Assembly: GCA_028752905.1 (NCBI GenBank)
Contig: JAQNBH010000004.1
Span: 30,724,251 to 30,788,250 of the forward strand
Length of the DNA: 64,000 bases
Direction of reading: 5' to 3'
Source: Cladorhizidae sp. MBARI D1340-BT2
Taxonomy: Eukaryota; Porifera; Demospongiae; Poecilosclerida; Cladorhizidae
Part shown: positions 13,001-27,000 of the stretch, piece by piece
Position numbering within the stretch: position 1 is the stretch's first letter
How the letters are laid out: each line of letters opens with the position of its first letter
Program-made: the position numbers and the translations under genes
The notes under the pieces: model-generated
Told to the model about the DNA's origin: nothing
Database searches by the model: none
Seen by the model: the letters and a program-made list of their open reading frames with translations, nothing else

Positions 13001-16000
13001 CTAAGTGAGCCTTAGCCCCAGTCCCAGCTAGTGTTAGGTGGACAACAACTTTCAATTTTGGACATGCATAAAATGATCCCCTGTACTCCCTGCACCCCTG
13101 GACATACATGTACTCCCTGCACCCCTGGACATACATGTATCCACTCCACTCTTTCACCATCGTGATGACAATCACAAACATTTACACGCATGTAATCGTC
13201 GTGACTACCACATATTTGGTGGCTGATTTTCTACCATCATCAGCATACATGTGATACGCCCTCAAGCGGCTCCGTCCAAACAAACAACAGGAGCAGACAC
13301 AACCACGTGGTGGAGGGAGTCTACCTTCCCTGTAATACGTAGCATAGTCTGTGTACACACACACGCCCCCACATGGTAACGGATTCTAGGGGGGCGGCAA
13401 GGTCGAAGTACATCTGTCTGCTAATATACACCAGTAGAAATCTGCTTTATAGCTCTCTTGCCATGTGACCATGAATGGTTTCTCAGGCCCATGTGTGTGC
13501 GTGCATGCATGTGCATGTTCCGCTGGCTTATTATACAAGTCTTTATTTGTGACGCTAAACTTCACCTGGCCGTTGCCATGCTCCAGCCGACAGAGAGCTC
13601 TTTACAGCTCTAGAACGAGCAATGAAGCGCGGCAGATTACTACGAAGGATTCCACGCTACATCGAACTTGCACTCTGATAACAACTTAACAAAGACAATA
13701 ATGTGACGTGCGTATGCTCAAAACCTTTCTGTGGCCTTCCTATACATACACATACAATACAACGCTTGGCAACCGTAGATAACTACCTACTCATGTGTGC
13801 TAGCTATGACGAACAACGTGTATGTTTGTACACGGGCAAGAGTTTCATCCTTTGTGCCTTGTAAATCCACTTTTCTTTACCATGCCACAGCTTTACGCCA
13901 GTGTAGGTTCTCCACGAGTCAACGAGATGAGAATCTGCAAGCTACTTACGTCGAGTTTGTGTGGTAATTTTTCGATGATTAAATAAAGCATTCCATAACT
14001 CGTTGCCTACGACAACGGTCAAGGATTACTCTAACGAGGGAGAAGTGTTATTGCTGGTTGTCTTGACAACACATTTGTCACCAAAACGACAACAAACAAA
14101 AAGAAGCTCCTAAACAGTCCATTCCAAAAGCCGAGCAAAGAAGAGAGGAACGTGATCACGGTGGCAATGATGCGAGTATGTAGCTGCTCCCGCCAGCACT
14201 GCTCGGGGCCCATATATGGCCACCAATGCCTTGTCATATATGGGACACACCAGGAGTGCTGAGAGACATGTGTACTAGGGTCTATTCCGGGGGGTGACCC
14301 TGATGATGGTGACTGACTATACAGCATGAGCGCTGGAACCAGAGCCGGGGATATCCAACGACTACGGCTAGGGGTATTCTAGGACTAGGACTAGGAGTAT
14401 TCTAGGACTAGGAGTATTCTAGGGCTAGGAGTATTCTAGGACTAGGGGTATTCTAGGACTAGGAGTATTCTAGGACTAGGAGTATTCTAGGACTAGGGGT
14501 ATTCTAGGACTAGGAGTATTCTAGGACTAGGAGTATTCTAGGACTAGGAGTATTCTAGGGGTATTCTAGGACTAGGAGTATTCTAGGACTAGGAGTATTC
14601 TAGGACTAGGAGTATTCTAGGGACTAGGAGTATTCTAGGACTAGAGGACTAGGGGTATTCTAGGACTAGGAGTATTCTAGGACTAGGAGTATTCTAGGAC
14701 TAGGAGTATTCTAGGACTAGGAGTATTCTAGGACTAGGAGTATTCTAGGACTAGGGGTATTCTAGGACTAGGGGTATTCTAGGACTAGGAGTATTCTAGG
14801 ACTAGGAGTATTCTAGGACTAGGAGTATTCTAGGACTAGGAGTATTCTAGGACTAGGAGTATTCTAGGACTAGGAGTATTCTAGGACTAGGAGTATTCTA
14901 GGACTAGGAGTATTCTAGGACTAGGAGTATTCTAGGACTAGGAGTATTCTAGGACTAGGAGTATTCTAGGACTAGGAGTATTCTAGGACTAGGAGTATTC
15001 TAGGACTAGGAGTATTCTAGGACTAGGAGTATTCTAGGACTAGGAGTATTCTAGGACTAGGAGTATTCTAGGACTAGGAGTATTCTAGGGCTAGGAGTAT
15101 TCTAGGACTAGTAGTATTCTAGGACTAGGAGTATTCTAGGACTAGGAGTATTCTAGGACTAGGAGTATTCTAGGGCTAGGGGTATTCTAGGACTAGGAGT
15201 ATTCTAGGACTAGGAGTATTCTAGGACTAGGAGTATTCTAGGACTAGGAGTATTCTAGGACTAGGAGTATTCTAGGACTAGTAGTATTCTAGGACTAGTA
15301 GTATTCTAGGACTAGGAGTATTCTAGGGCTAGGGGTATTCTAGGACTAGGAGTATTCTAGGACTAGGAGTACTCTATAGGAAGTCCTAGCAGTATTCTAG
15401 GAAGCCCTAGGAGTATTCTAGGCTAGGAGTATTCTAGGACTAGGGGTATTCTAGGGCTAGGACTAGGGGTTTTCTAGGCCTAGGGGTATTCTAGGACTAG
15501 GAGTATTCTAGGACTAGGAGTATTCAAGGACTAGGAGTATTCTAGGACTAGGAGTATTCTAGGACTAGGAGTATTCTAGCACTAGGGGTATTCTAGGACT
15601 AGGAGTATTCTAGGACTAGGAGTATTCTAAGACTAAGAGTATTCCAGGACTAGGAGTATGGGGGTAAGTATTAAGAAATGAACCCTACGCACAGCACTAT
15701 GACCCCCCACCCACCACCATTTTTTAAAAGCAAATAATCGAATAAAGGAATAACAAAAATAATTAATTAACAAAAACCAATTAAATAAAACCAATTAAAT
15801 AAACAAACAAAAACAATTAATTAACAAAACCAATTAAACAAACCAATTAAATAAATAAACAAACAATCAAATAAGTTTTTTAACAAGCTGAGGAATGAGG
15901 ATCTGAAGTGCTGATATATGTAGGTCCTGTTTCTAGAAGCGATTCTGCGGAGGGAGGCTGCAGAGGCAGCCAGACTCACCAGGAAATCAGCTGACTGAGA

Positions 16001-19000
16001 TCCCTCCTCTCTTGAGGTATGAGGCCCCAGAGTCAGAGGCTCTAACTCTCCAGGTATCCTCCTCTCTGGAGTATGAGGGCCCAGAGTCAGAGGCTCCAAC
16101 TCTCCTGACACAGCAGGAGATCTCCTGATCTTGCTTGAACTTTGTGACCTCCTCCTGGCGTGCTCTCACTTCTTAATCCAAAGAAAGTTCAGCATATCTG
16201 TGTCCATGTGATCAGGAATGTTTGTGCATGTTCCACCATTGCTTATGGTACATCAGGAGCAAGATTTTGCTGGGTCCTGTCCAAGCTAAGCACTAGTGCT
16301 CGAATGGTTTCCGTCGAAAAGGTTTCGAAGGGTCCTGTCCAAGCAAAGTGCTAGTGCTCGAATGGTTTCTGTCGAAACAATGGCGACAAAGAGATCCAAA
16401 TACCACTCAAAGCACAAGAAATCTTGGGAGGAAGAACTTGATGGGTTAAAGGTGAAGGTGACGTTTCTGTCACGTGCGTTCACTGCCATGACAACTCCAT
16501 AAGTTGTCATGGCGACCAGAAGTCACATGAAAAGCTGTTGAGCGATAGGAAGGTTTGGACAAAGTTTGTCCACCGTCAGAGACTAGGCATCCAGATTAGC
16601 TTAACAGAACTTTGTAAGTCAAGCTGTTCCTTCACAGAGCTGGTCGCAGCGAAAGTGCTCCATGCTCATTTCTTTGGTGAGCATAACTCGGTTGGTGCTA
16701 ATTTGACCTCGCCGGAGAAGAAGGCTTTCCCAGCAGGCAGAAACAAAAAGACGTTTCAGTGTAGCCTCACAAAAATGTCTGCAGCTCTAAGGAAAGCCAC
16801 CAGCGTGGATGAGATTGTACGAGCAGCTTGTGACCATCCCAGTCGTGGTGGCTGAATCAAGTCATCAAGGTGATGACAAGGCATGTGTAGGAATGCTTGA
16901 CTCCACCGATTTCGAGGTGTTCATGGATATCTCGGGTGTGCCCACCTGCAACATTCCAACACCTGCAGATCTCTTTAATGTGCTTGACATGAATAATCCC
17001 AACACAGCGTCCAATATTGTTATGGCTGCTTCATCTGCTGCTGCTGCGACAAGTGAAGTTACCGAAGATACGAATTTTTGATTTCTGGTGAGTATCATCC
17101 ATTGCCAATCTTTGTGTGCGTAATTTGATGATGCCTCTCCTTGTGCCAGTCGAAGACTCCTCATTGGAACATGCGCCTTCTTCCATGATAGCTCTAAAAG
17201 GCGAGAGGAGGCATAGGGATCTTCCTGGAGCAGACATGGAAGAAGTGCTGAAACATGTTTCTATAAGATGGTTATATATAGGGAGCTTCAAGTCTCTGCT
17301 GGGGCGGACATGGAAGAAGTGCTGAAACATGTTTCTATAAGATGGTTATAGGGAGCTTCAAGTCTCTGCTGGGGCGGACATGGAAGAAGTGCTGAAACAT
17401 GTTTCTATAAGATGGTTATAGGGAGCTTCAAGTCTCTGCTGGGGCGGACATGGAAGAAGTGCTGAAACATGTTTATATAAGATGGTTATCTCTTTAAGAT
17501 GTGTCAGTCATACTCTCAGCCAATTGGATGCACTTTGAACTCTCACTTCACATAATTGATATGACTTTCTCGATAATCAACTTAAATTTATACACGCGCT
17601 GTTTGGGCTGTTTGGGCTAGCCTTCTGCAGGAATAATTCACCAAGAATAAACATTGCTGATGAAGACTTAGAGCTCTAGCCGAAACGTCGAGGAAATGAA
17701 TTTAAGTAGATTATTGAGAAAGTCGTTGTAGCCATAGTGACTGTGAGTGGCCCAGTTATGTGTAGAAGGTTGTAGCCATAGTGACTGTGAGCGGCCCAGT
17801 TGTGTGCAGAAGGTTGTAGGCATAGTGATTGTGAGTGGCCCGGTTGTGGGCAGAAGGCTGTAGCCATAGTGACTGTGAGTGGCCCTGTTGTGTGCAGAAG
17901 GTTGTAGCCATAGTGATTGTGAGTGGCCCGGTTGTGTGCAGAAGGTTGTAGCCATAGTGACTGTGAGTGGCCTGGTTGTGTGCAGAAGGTTGTAGCCATA
18001 GTGATTGTGAGTGGCCCGGTTGTGGGCAGAAGGCTGTAGCCATAGTGACTGTGAGTGGCCCTGTTATGTGTAGAAGGTTGTAGGCATAGTGATTGTGAGT
18101 GGCCCGGTTCTGTGCAGAAGGTTGTAGCCATAGTGATTGTGAGTGGCCCAGTTGTGTGCAGAAGGTTGTGCTGATGCAACTGTCAAAGTCGTGTCTTATT
18201 TCTCACAGTTACGCAGTTGCCAGGTCGACCGATCAGACAAGCACTGCAGCGTGGAAAGTGTAACACTTAAATTATTGAGGGCCCACACATTACACTTACA
18301 TGTAGTTAAACCACAACACCCAAAGATGTAACCTCAAGTGGTTGATTACAGTTGCTCCTGTAATTCGGAACAACTCTCATTAGTTGCTCCTGTAATTGGG
18401 AACATAATGAACAACTCTCATTAGCTGCTCCTGTAATTAATGAACAACTCCCACTGTCAACAAGCCATTAGATACATGTATCTCATTGAGAATGAGAGTG
18501 ATTCCGCATTTGTTGACAAGCAAGTGAGAGGGAAGTCTCCAGTATGTTGCTTGTGGATCAACTGTTGACAAAGGTTCCTTTTAAGTGAGACGCTGCAAAT
18601 TTGCTGGCTGAAGTTAACAGAGAAAGATTATTTTACATATTGCTGAGAAAGTTATGCTCCGGATTCCAGTGACGATGAACTTGATGGGTTTCTTGATGAA
18701 TGGAAGAGGTCCCTGGCCATATCCAAACCGCTGACTTCCCTGGAAATGACACTGATCACATCCAAACCGCTGACTTCGCTGGAAATGACACTGATAGGTG
18801 GTGGCCACATTTTTCCATCGCAAGGATTGTGCTGACACGCTTTGTTCACTGAGCTAGCCAAGCTTACCAAGGTCCTCCTTAGTAGGCTATACAAAGAAGC
18901 TCTTGTGGAGAGAACCTCCAGCAAGGTCGATACCGCCATGCCCATCACTTAGTCAAGCCAAGCTTACCAAGGTCCTCCTTAGTAGGCTATACACTGAAGC

Positions 19001-22000
19001 TCTTGTGGAGAGAAGCTCTAGCTTGGTAGGCAAGGTCGATACCCTCACGCCCATCACTTAGTCATGGTTCAATCTGTGCTCTCCTGGCAGGCACAACAAA
19101 CTCGAGCTAGCTCAAGAAGAAACAAATAAACTACTACATTCAAGGCTGCACACCAGGAGCGTGTCACACCAGGAGCGTGTCACACCAGGAGCGTGTCACA
19201 CCAGGAGCGTGTCACACCAGGAGCGTGTCACACCAGGAGCGTTTCACAGCAGGAGCGTGTCACACCAGGAGCGTGTCACACCAGGAGCATGTCACACCAG
19301 GAGCGTGTCACACCAGGAGCATGTCACACCAGGAGTGTGTCACACCATGAGTGTGTCACACCAGGAGCGTGTCACACCAGGAACCTGTCACACCAAGAGC
19401 GTGTCAGGGAAGAAGAAGCCAAGAAAATCTGTGATTTGACTGGATGGATCAAGAACTGATTCGAGTTCCACTCTGTAGGTCACCCAGTGCACATTGACCT
19501 GATACCAGCAACTCAAACTGGGTCTTCTAGGATGACGATTATCAACAGTGACATCATGAAACATAATCTGTTCTCACTTTTAATATCAGCAATAACTAGA
19601 TGACAAACATTTCAGAAAATACACTTGAGCCTTCTTCAGTGTGATGGCTGTGTACAACAGGTGACTAATCTTCTCCAATCTGTTATGAAGAGTAGGAGAA
19701 CTGAACACATTGGGAGTGGAGCGTGTTCAGATAATTGAAATGTTCGGATAACAGATCTTTAGCTTCTCCTTGCTCTGCATAAAATCGTGACGGTCCATAT
19801 TCCAACGTTGCATTCCGCTGATACTCTAAATAAACTCCTCCCATTCTCCTCTACATCACAGACCTTGAGCTTACAGCGATATGCTAGTCGTTCTCTCCAC
19901 TTTGACACAGAGCGAGAAGCATCGCACGAAACTTCTGGGTGTGGTTCCAACATAAATGGGTGTGGTTCCAACATAAGGCGAACGGTGCTCGTTCATTTGT
20001 GCGCAAATGTTCCCCACAACATGAAAAAATAAGTACATTACTGAATGTAGCTGGCTCTGCTGTGGGTGTGGCTTTTTGCAGTGTTCGGTTGACCTGCATG
20101 TTCAGGTAAGGGGTCCTCCACTGTACACACACTGTTAAGGCAGATGCTAAGGAAGGACGATATTATTTTTTAACTTGTGGTGGTTACTAATTTGGAGCTC
20201 CATAAATTCTGCACATTTCACTCTATAGATTTGATATACATAACTCAAAAGATACATCTCTGGTCACGTGTGCTCTCTTTTGATACCTAGAAACTGTTGC
20301 ATGGGGTATTTAAATATTCCATAGTTACAAGTTGGGGACCTCAGAACATGCGTGCCTAAAATCTCAGCACTTCTGGCTCCTGATTGGCAATGGTAGACAT
20401 GACTATCAGGCAAGAGGAAGTCCCTCACTCATTTGGGTGCTAAACTGTGAGTACGTGGTCAGGTGCATACATATATAGGCTGAATTTTTTTTTAGGTAAC
20501 TGATTTTCAACCCACAGGCTTGTCATGTATTCACGTGTCATAGGAGGGATTTTGCCACTGGGAGTTGTACAGGAGCCAGAACTACTGAGAATTCAGGCAT
20601 GAGGTTTTGAGGTCCTCAAATTTGACAGCGTGTAACTTTGGCATGGAAACAGTTTCAGTATCAAAAGAGAGCACACAGAGAGAGCTATCTTTTGGGCTAT
20701 ATATCAAGTTTTGGAAGTCCGTAGAACGAAGTTTGCAAAAGTTATGGAGCTCCAAAGTTGTCGTAACCACAGTAGTAAAAAAAAAAGATCCCCCCTCCTT
20801 AAGCTGGGTACTTATATAGCATCACAAGCAATGCCCATGTGCACAATATACGTTCTATAGGTAAGGATTGTCTGTTGAATGTGCCTCTGCTGACCGACCA
20901 CTAAACCAGCTCTGGACAGTATCTTATCACTAGCTGCTCGACTGGAGACCCCATTAGCTCTTGAAATTGTCACAGCCAAGCTTCTGCTCCAGCTGTGCCC
21001 TCTCAACGTGGACACAGCGATGCTGCCAGCCCCTACACCTGCTTCAATGGTGCCAGCCCCTACACCTGCTTCAATGGTGCCACATCCTACACCTGCTTCA
21101 ATGGTGCCAGCTCCTCCACCTGCTTCAATGGTGCCAGCCCCTACACCTGCTTCAATGGTGCCACATCCTACACCTGCTTCAATGGTGCCAGCTCCTACAC
21201 CTGCTTCAATGGTGCCAGCCCCTACACCTGCTTCAATGGTGCCTGCTCCTACACCTGCTTCAATGGTGCCAGCCCCTACACCTGCTTCAATGGTGCCAGC
21301 CCCTACACCTGCTTCAATGATGCCAGCCCCTACACCTGCTTCAATGGTGCCAGCCCCTACACCTGCTTCAATGATGCCAGCCCCTACACCTGCTTCAATG
21401 GTGCCAGCCCCTACACCTGCTTCAATGATGCCAGCCCCTACACCTGCTTCAATGGTGCCAGCCCCTACACCTGCTTCAATGGTGCCAGCCCCTACACCTG
21501 CTTCAATGGTGCCAGCCCCTACACCTGCTTCAATGGTGCCAGCCCCTACACCTGCTTCAATGGTGCCAGCCCCTACACCTGCTTCAATGGTGCCTGCTCC
21601 TACACCTGCTTCAATGGTGCCAGCCCCTACACCTGCTTCAATGGTGCCAGCTCCTACACCTGCTTCAATGGTGCCAGCCCCTACACCTGCTTCAATGGTA
21701 CTGTACCTACACCTGCTTCAATGGTGCCAGCCCCTACACCTGCTTCAATGGTGCCAGCTCCTACACCTGCTTCAATGGTGCCAGCCCCTACACCTGCTTC
21801 AATGGTGCCTGCTCCTACACCTGCTTCAATGGTGCCAGCTCCTACACCTGCTTCAATGGTGCCAGCCCCTACACCTGCTTCAATGGTGCCAGCCCCTACA
21901 CCTGCTTCAATGGTGCCAGCCCCTACACCTGCTTCAATGGTGCCAGCCCCTACACCTGCTTCAATGGTGCCAGCTCCTCCACCTGCTTCAATGGTGCCAG

Positions 22001-24040
22001 CCCCTACACCTGCTTCAATGGTGCCATCCCCTACACCTGCTTCAATGGTGCCAGCTCCTACACGTGCTTCAATGCTGCCAGCCCCTACACCTGCTTCAAT
22101 GGTGCCAGCCCCTACACCTGCTTCAATGGTGCCAGCCCCTACACCTGCTTCAATGGTGCCAGCCCCTACACCTGCTTCAATGGTGCCAGCTCCTACACCT
22201 GCTTCAATGGTGCCAGCCCCTACACCTGCTTCAATGGTGCCAGTCCCTACACCTGCTTCAATGGTGCCAGCTCCTACACCTGCTTCAATGGTGCCAGCTC
22301 CTACACCTGCTTCAATGGTGCCAGCTCCTACACCTGCTTCAATGGTGCCAGCCCCTACACGTGCTTCAATGGTGCCAGCCCCTACACGTGCTTCAATGGT
22401 GCCAGCCCCTACACCTGCTTCAATGGTGCCAGCCCCTACACCTGCTTCAATGGTACCAGCCCCTACACCTGCTTCAATGGTGCCAGCCCCTACACCTGCT
22501 TCAATGATGCCAGCCCCTACACCTGCTTCAATGGTGCCAGCCCCTACACCTGCTTCAATGGTGCCAGCCCCTACACCTGCTTCAATGGTGCCAGCTCCTA
22601 CACCTGCTTCAATGGTGCCAGCCCCTACACCTGCTTCAATGGTGCCAGCCCCTACACCTGCTTCAATGGTGCCAGCCCCTACACCTGCTTCAATGATGCC
22701 AGCCCCTACACCTGCTTCAATGGTGCCAGCCCCTACACCTGCTTCAATGGTGCCAGCCCCTACACCTGCTTCAATGGTGCCAGCTCCTACACCTGCTTCA
22801 ATGGTGCCAGCCCCTACACCTGCTTCAATGGTGCCAGCCCCTACACCTGCTTCAATGGTGCCAGCTCCCATACCTGCTTCAATGGTGCCAGCCCCTACAC
22901 CTGCTTCAATGGTGCCTGCCCCTACACCTGCTTCAATGGTGCCAGCTCCTACACCTGCTTCAATGGTGCCAGCTCCTACACCTGCTTCAATGGTGCCAGC
23001 CCCTACACCTGCTTCAATGGTGCCAGCCCCTACACCTGCTTCAATGGTGCCAGCCCCTACACCTGCTTCAATGGTGCCTGCCCCTACACCTGCTTCAATG
23101 GTGCCAGCTCTTACACCTGCTTCAATGGTGCCAGCCCCTACACCTGCTTCAATGGTGCCAGCCCCTGCACCTGCTTCAATGGTGCCAGCCCCTACACCTG
23201 CTTCAATGGTGCCAGCTCCTACACCTGCTTCAATGGTGCCTGCCCCTACACCTGCTTCAATGGTGCCAGCTCCTACACCTGCTTCAATGGTGCCAGCCCC
23301 TACACCTGCTTCAATGGTGCCTGCCCCTACACCTGCTTCAATGGTGCCAGCTCCTACACCTGCTTCAATGGTGCCAGCTCCTACACCTGCTTCAATGGTG
23401 CCAGCCCCTACACCTGCTTCAATGGTGCCAGCCCCTACACCTGCTTCAATGGTGCCTGCACCTACACCTGCTTCAATGGTGCCTGCACCTACACCTGCTT
23501 CAATGGTGCCAGCCCCTACACCTGCTTCAATGGTGCCAGCTCCTCCACCTGCTTCGATGGTGCCTGGTGCCTGCCCCTACACCTGCTTCAATGGTGCCAG
23601 CTCCTCCACCTGCTTCAATGGTGCCAGCCCCTACACCTGCTTCAATGGTGCCTGCTCCTACTGTATATATGCTTTACAAAAGTCATTTAATCTCCTTTGA
23701 AGCTTCAATTCTTCAATTCTGCATGAGAAACCAACCGGTCCAGAAAAGAATTTGATGTCTACTCTAATATTAGCACACATACTGTACATGTACTAGCTTA
23801 ATATACTGTAGCATGCAGATCCTGATCACATGACATTTACACACGCACACATCCAAAACACATACGTATGTACACACATATATACATGCATGCATGTGTG
23901 CACACACACACACATACAAACATACATGCACACACACATACAAACATACGTACTTGATCTCCAAATGGTAACGGAACATCATGTAGTGGACAAGCTCTCG
24001 GAGACCACAGCTGCCATCACTCAGGAACTCCTTGACCCAG

Positions 24041-24077
<37 letters not shown>

Positions 24078-27000
24078 CATAATCATACACACACAGAAGA
24101 AAGGGCAATATGTGTGTAGCACAGTGCTAAGGAGACCAGTAATTTGTAGAGCCAGCCAGAAGACCTGGTGCTTGTGGACAAATTGACATTCTAGAATGTA
24201 AATGCCTCAAAGATGAAATGGCCAAGCAACAACTTCCTCCCAGCAACATGCATGGCCAGAGACAACTTCCAGCAACATTCATGGCCAGAGACGACTTCTT
24301 CCCAGCAACATGCATGGCCAGAGATAACTTCCAGCAACATGCATGGCCAGAGATAACTTCCTACCAGCAACATGCATGGCCAGAGATAACTTCCAGCAAC
24401 ATTCATGACCAGAGACAACTTCCAGCAACATGCATGGCCAGAGACAACTTCCAGCAACATTCATGGCCAGAGACGACTTCTTCCCAGCAACATGCATGGC
24501 CAGAGATAACTTCCAGCAACATGCATGGCCAGAGATAACTTCCTACCAGCAACATGCATGGCCAGAGATAACTATTCATGATCAGAGACAACTTCCAGCA
24601 ACATTCATGGCCAGAGACGACTTCCTTCTAGCAACATGCATTGCCAGAGACGACTTCTTCCCAGCAACATGCATGGCCAGAGATAACTTCCAGCAACATG
24701 CATGGCCAGAGATAACTTCCTACCAGAAACATGCATGGCCAGAGATAACTTCCAGCAACATGCATGGCCAGAGGCAACCCGAATCCCTGCAAGAGTATCT
24801 CTTCTCATGGCCAACCTCTAAGGCTGCCATAAATGGGCACGAAGAACTTGTATGTACGTAGGCCGACAAACATCCCTTGAGAAAGACCGACTGTTGCTCT
24901 CGTTGATCACCTGATGTCGTTGGTCCTCAAGGAGATCTCCAACCCCTGCAGGGCCTGGATAGTGGCCGGCTCCGTTGCCCTCTTGCGGGCCCGCTTCCCC
25001 GTGTCGTTGCTCTCCTTGACTTGCCGCAGCCGCGACAGATACTCCCGCGGCGGGTTCTGCCTGATCCGGCGCGTGTTGTCCCTCACCAGCTGCCACTTCT
25101 TCTCGTCCGTGCTACCCATGACGACCTGGTGCTTATCATTTGGAAGGTCCATGGCATCCTAGTGTGTGTGTGTGTGTGTGTGGGGGGGGGGGGGAGGGGG
25201 GTGTTGATTTGGTTATCAAAAAAGGATCAACATTATAACAAAGAAGTCGTTCGTGTTGATACGTTGAGGGAGAAGGTGGGAGGGGAGAAGGGAAGAGGGT
25301 GGGAAGGGGAGGGGGGATAAGGAAGGAGATTAATACACTAGGCAAAGGAACAGGTAGAAGTGCAGAAACCGGTTAAGAATGGAGGACACCCTTGGAACTT
25401 TGGGAATGCATTTACGAGTCAGAAACCATTCAACATGTTGAGTTTACAGTTGGGATTAGATGTAAACAGCTCAAGTGGACAGCTAATAAGCACTTGACAT
25501 CACTAGACACATCTCTATAACACATTATATAGCTGTTCGATTAATCGTGTGTGTGTGTGTGGTGTGTGTGTGTGTATGTGGTGTGTGTGAGAGAGAGGCT
25601 ACTTCAACATTGAACCTTTGCATGAAAAGTTATTCTGGACACAGAAACTGAAAGTGGAAGCACGCCCCCTCATTCTAGGTACATATATACTGTCCAACTG
25701 AACGCCCTCCAGTGCCAGCTGCTGGCCAGGACTGTCCCAAGACAAGCCACAAACATCCCGAATATGTCTAGCAACATCATATACACATCTGTAGGCCACC
25801 GTACCTCTCACTGCATGAAAGGTGGGCCACTGTGCCTCTCACTGCATGAAAGGTCGGCCACTGTGCCTCCCACTGCATGAAAGGTGGGCCACTGTGCCTC
25901 CCACTGCATGAAAGGTGGGCCACTGTGCCTCTCACTGCATGAAAGGTCGGCCACTGTGCCTCCCACTGCATGAAAGGTCGGCCATCCGATATTTTGCTAA
26001 CAAAGTTACAGTAAGCCCTCCCACACAATTATACACACAATATTGTATCTGATGGCACCAAACAACTCCAGGACATGTACATGTCATATGCACTGCCCAA
26101 CTCCAGGACATGCACATGTCATATGCACTGCCCAACTCCAGGACATGCACATGTCATATGCACTGCCCAACTCCAGGACATGCACATTTCATACACACTG
26201 CCCAACTCCAGGACATGCACATGTCATACACACTGCCCAACTCCAGGACATGCACATGTCATACGCACTGCCCAACTCCAGGACATGCACATGTCATATG
26301 CACTGCCCAACTCCAGGACATGCACATGTCATACACACTGCCCAACTCCAGGACATGCACATGTCATACACACTGCCCAACTCCAGGACATGCACATGTC
26401 ATACACACTGCCCAACTCCAGGACATGCACATGTCATACGCACTGCCCAACTCCAGGACATGCACATGTCATATGCACTGCCCAACTCCAGGACATGCAC
26501 ATGTCATACGCACTGCCCAACTCCAGGACATGCACATGTCATATGCACTGCCCAACTCCAGGACATGCACATGTCATACGCACTGCCCAACTCCAGGACA
26601 TGCACATGTCATACACACTGCCCAACTCCAGGACATGCACATGTCATATAACCAAAGCTTACATGCTAGAAAAGCCACACAAATGATAGCATCATCAGGT
26701 GTAATCACCAATCAGAGAGTTTTAAAGCTGGACTTAGCACTTAGCCAGGCTCTAGTTCTTGTCCACCTGGCTGGCTGGATGGAGAGGCTGAATGAGTCTG
26801 CACTGCCTGTGCAAGTGCCAGCAGTAACACCCCATCCACTTTCAAGCATCATTTATTTTTATATAATATTATTGCAACAATGGCAGGAGGAAAAGTTGAA
26901 ATTTCGCCTATCATTTGTCCCCCCACCATAGTTTGCCCCCCAGCATAGTGTGCGTATATTTCACACACACACACACACACCACACAGAAACTATGCTTCG

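Noticed and set aside
20995..23700. 901-codon open frame (and 499-codon plus, 396-codon minus frames)
   Set aside because: Products of a 27-bp stop-free tandem unit in a formin intron; the peptide repeat switches frame and there is no unique coding sequence.
26043..26931. Three overlapping plus frames of 202-273 codons
   Set aside because: 35-bp minisatellite without stops in any plus frame.
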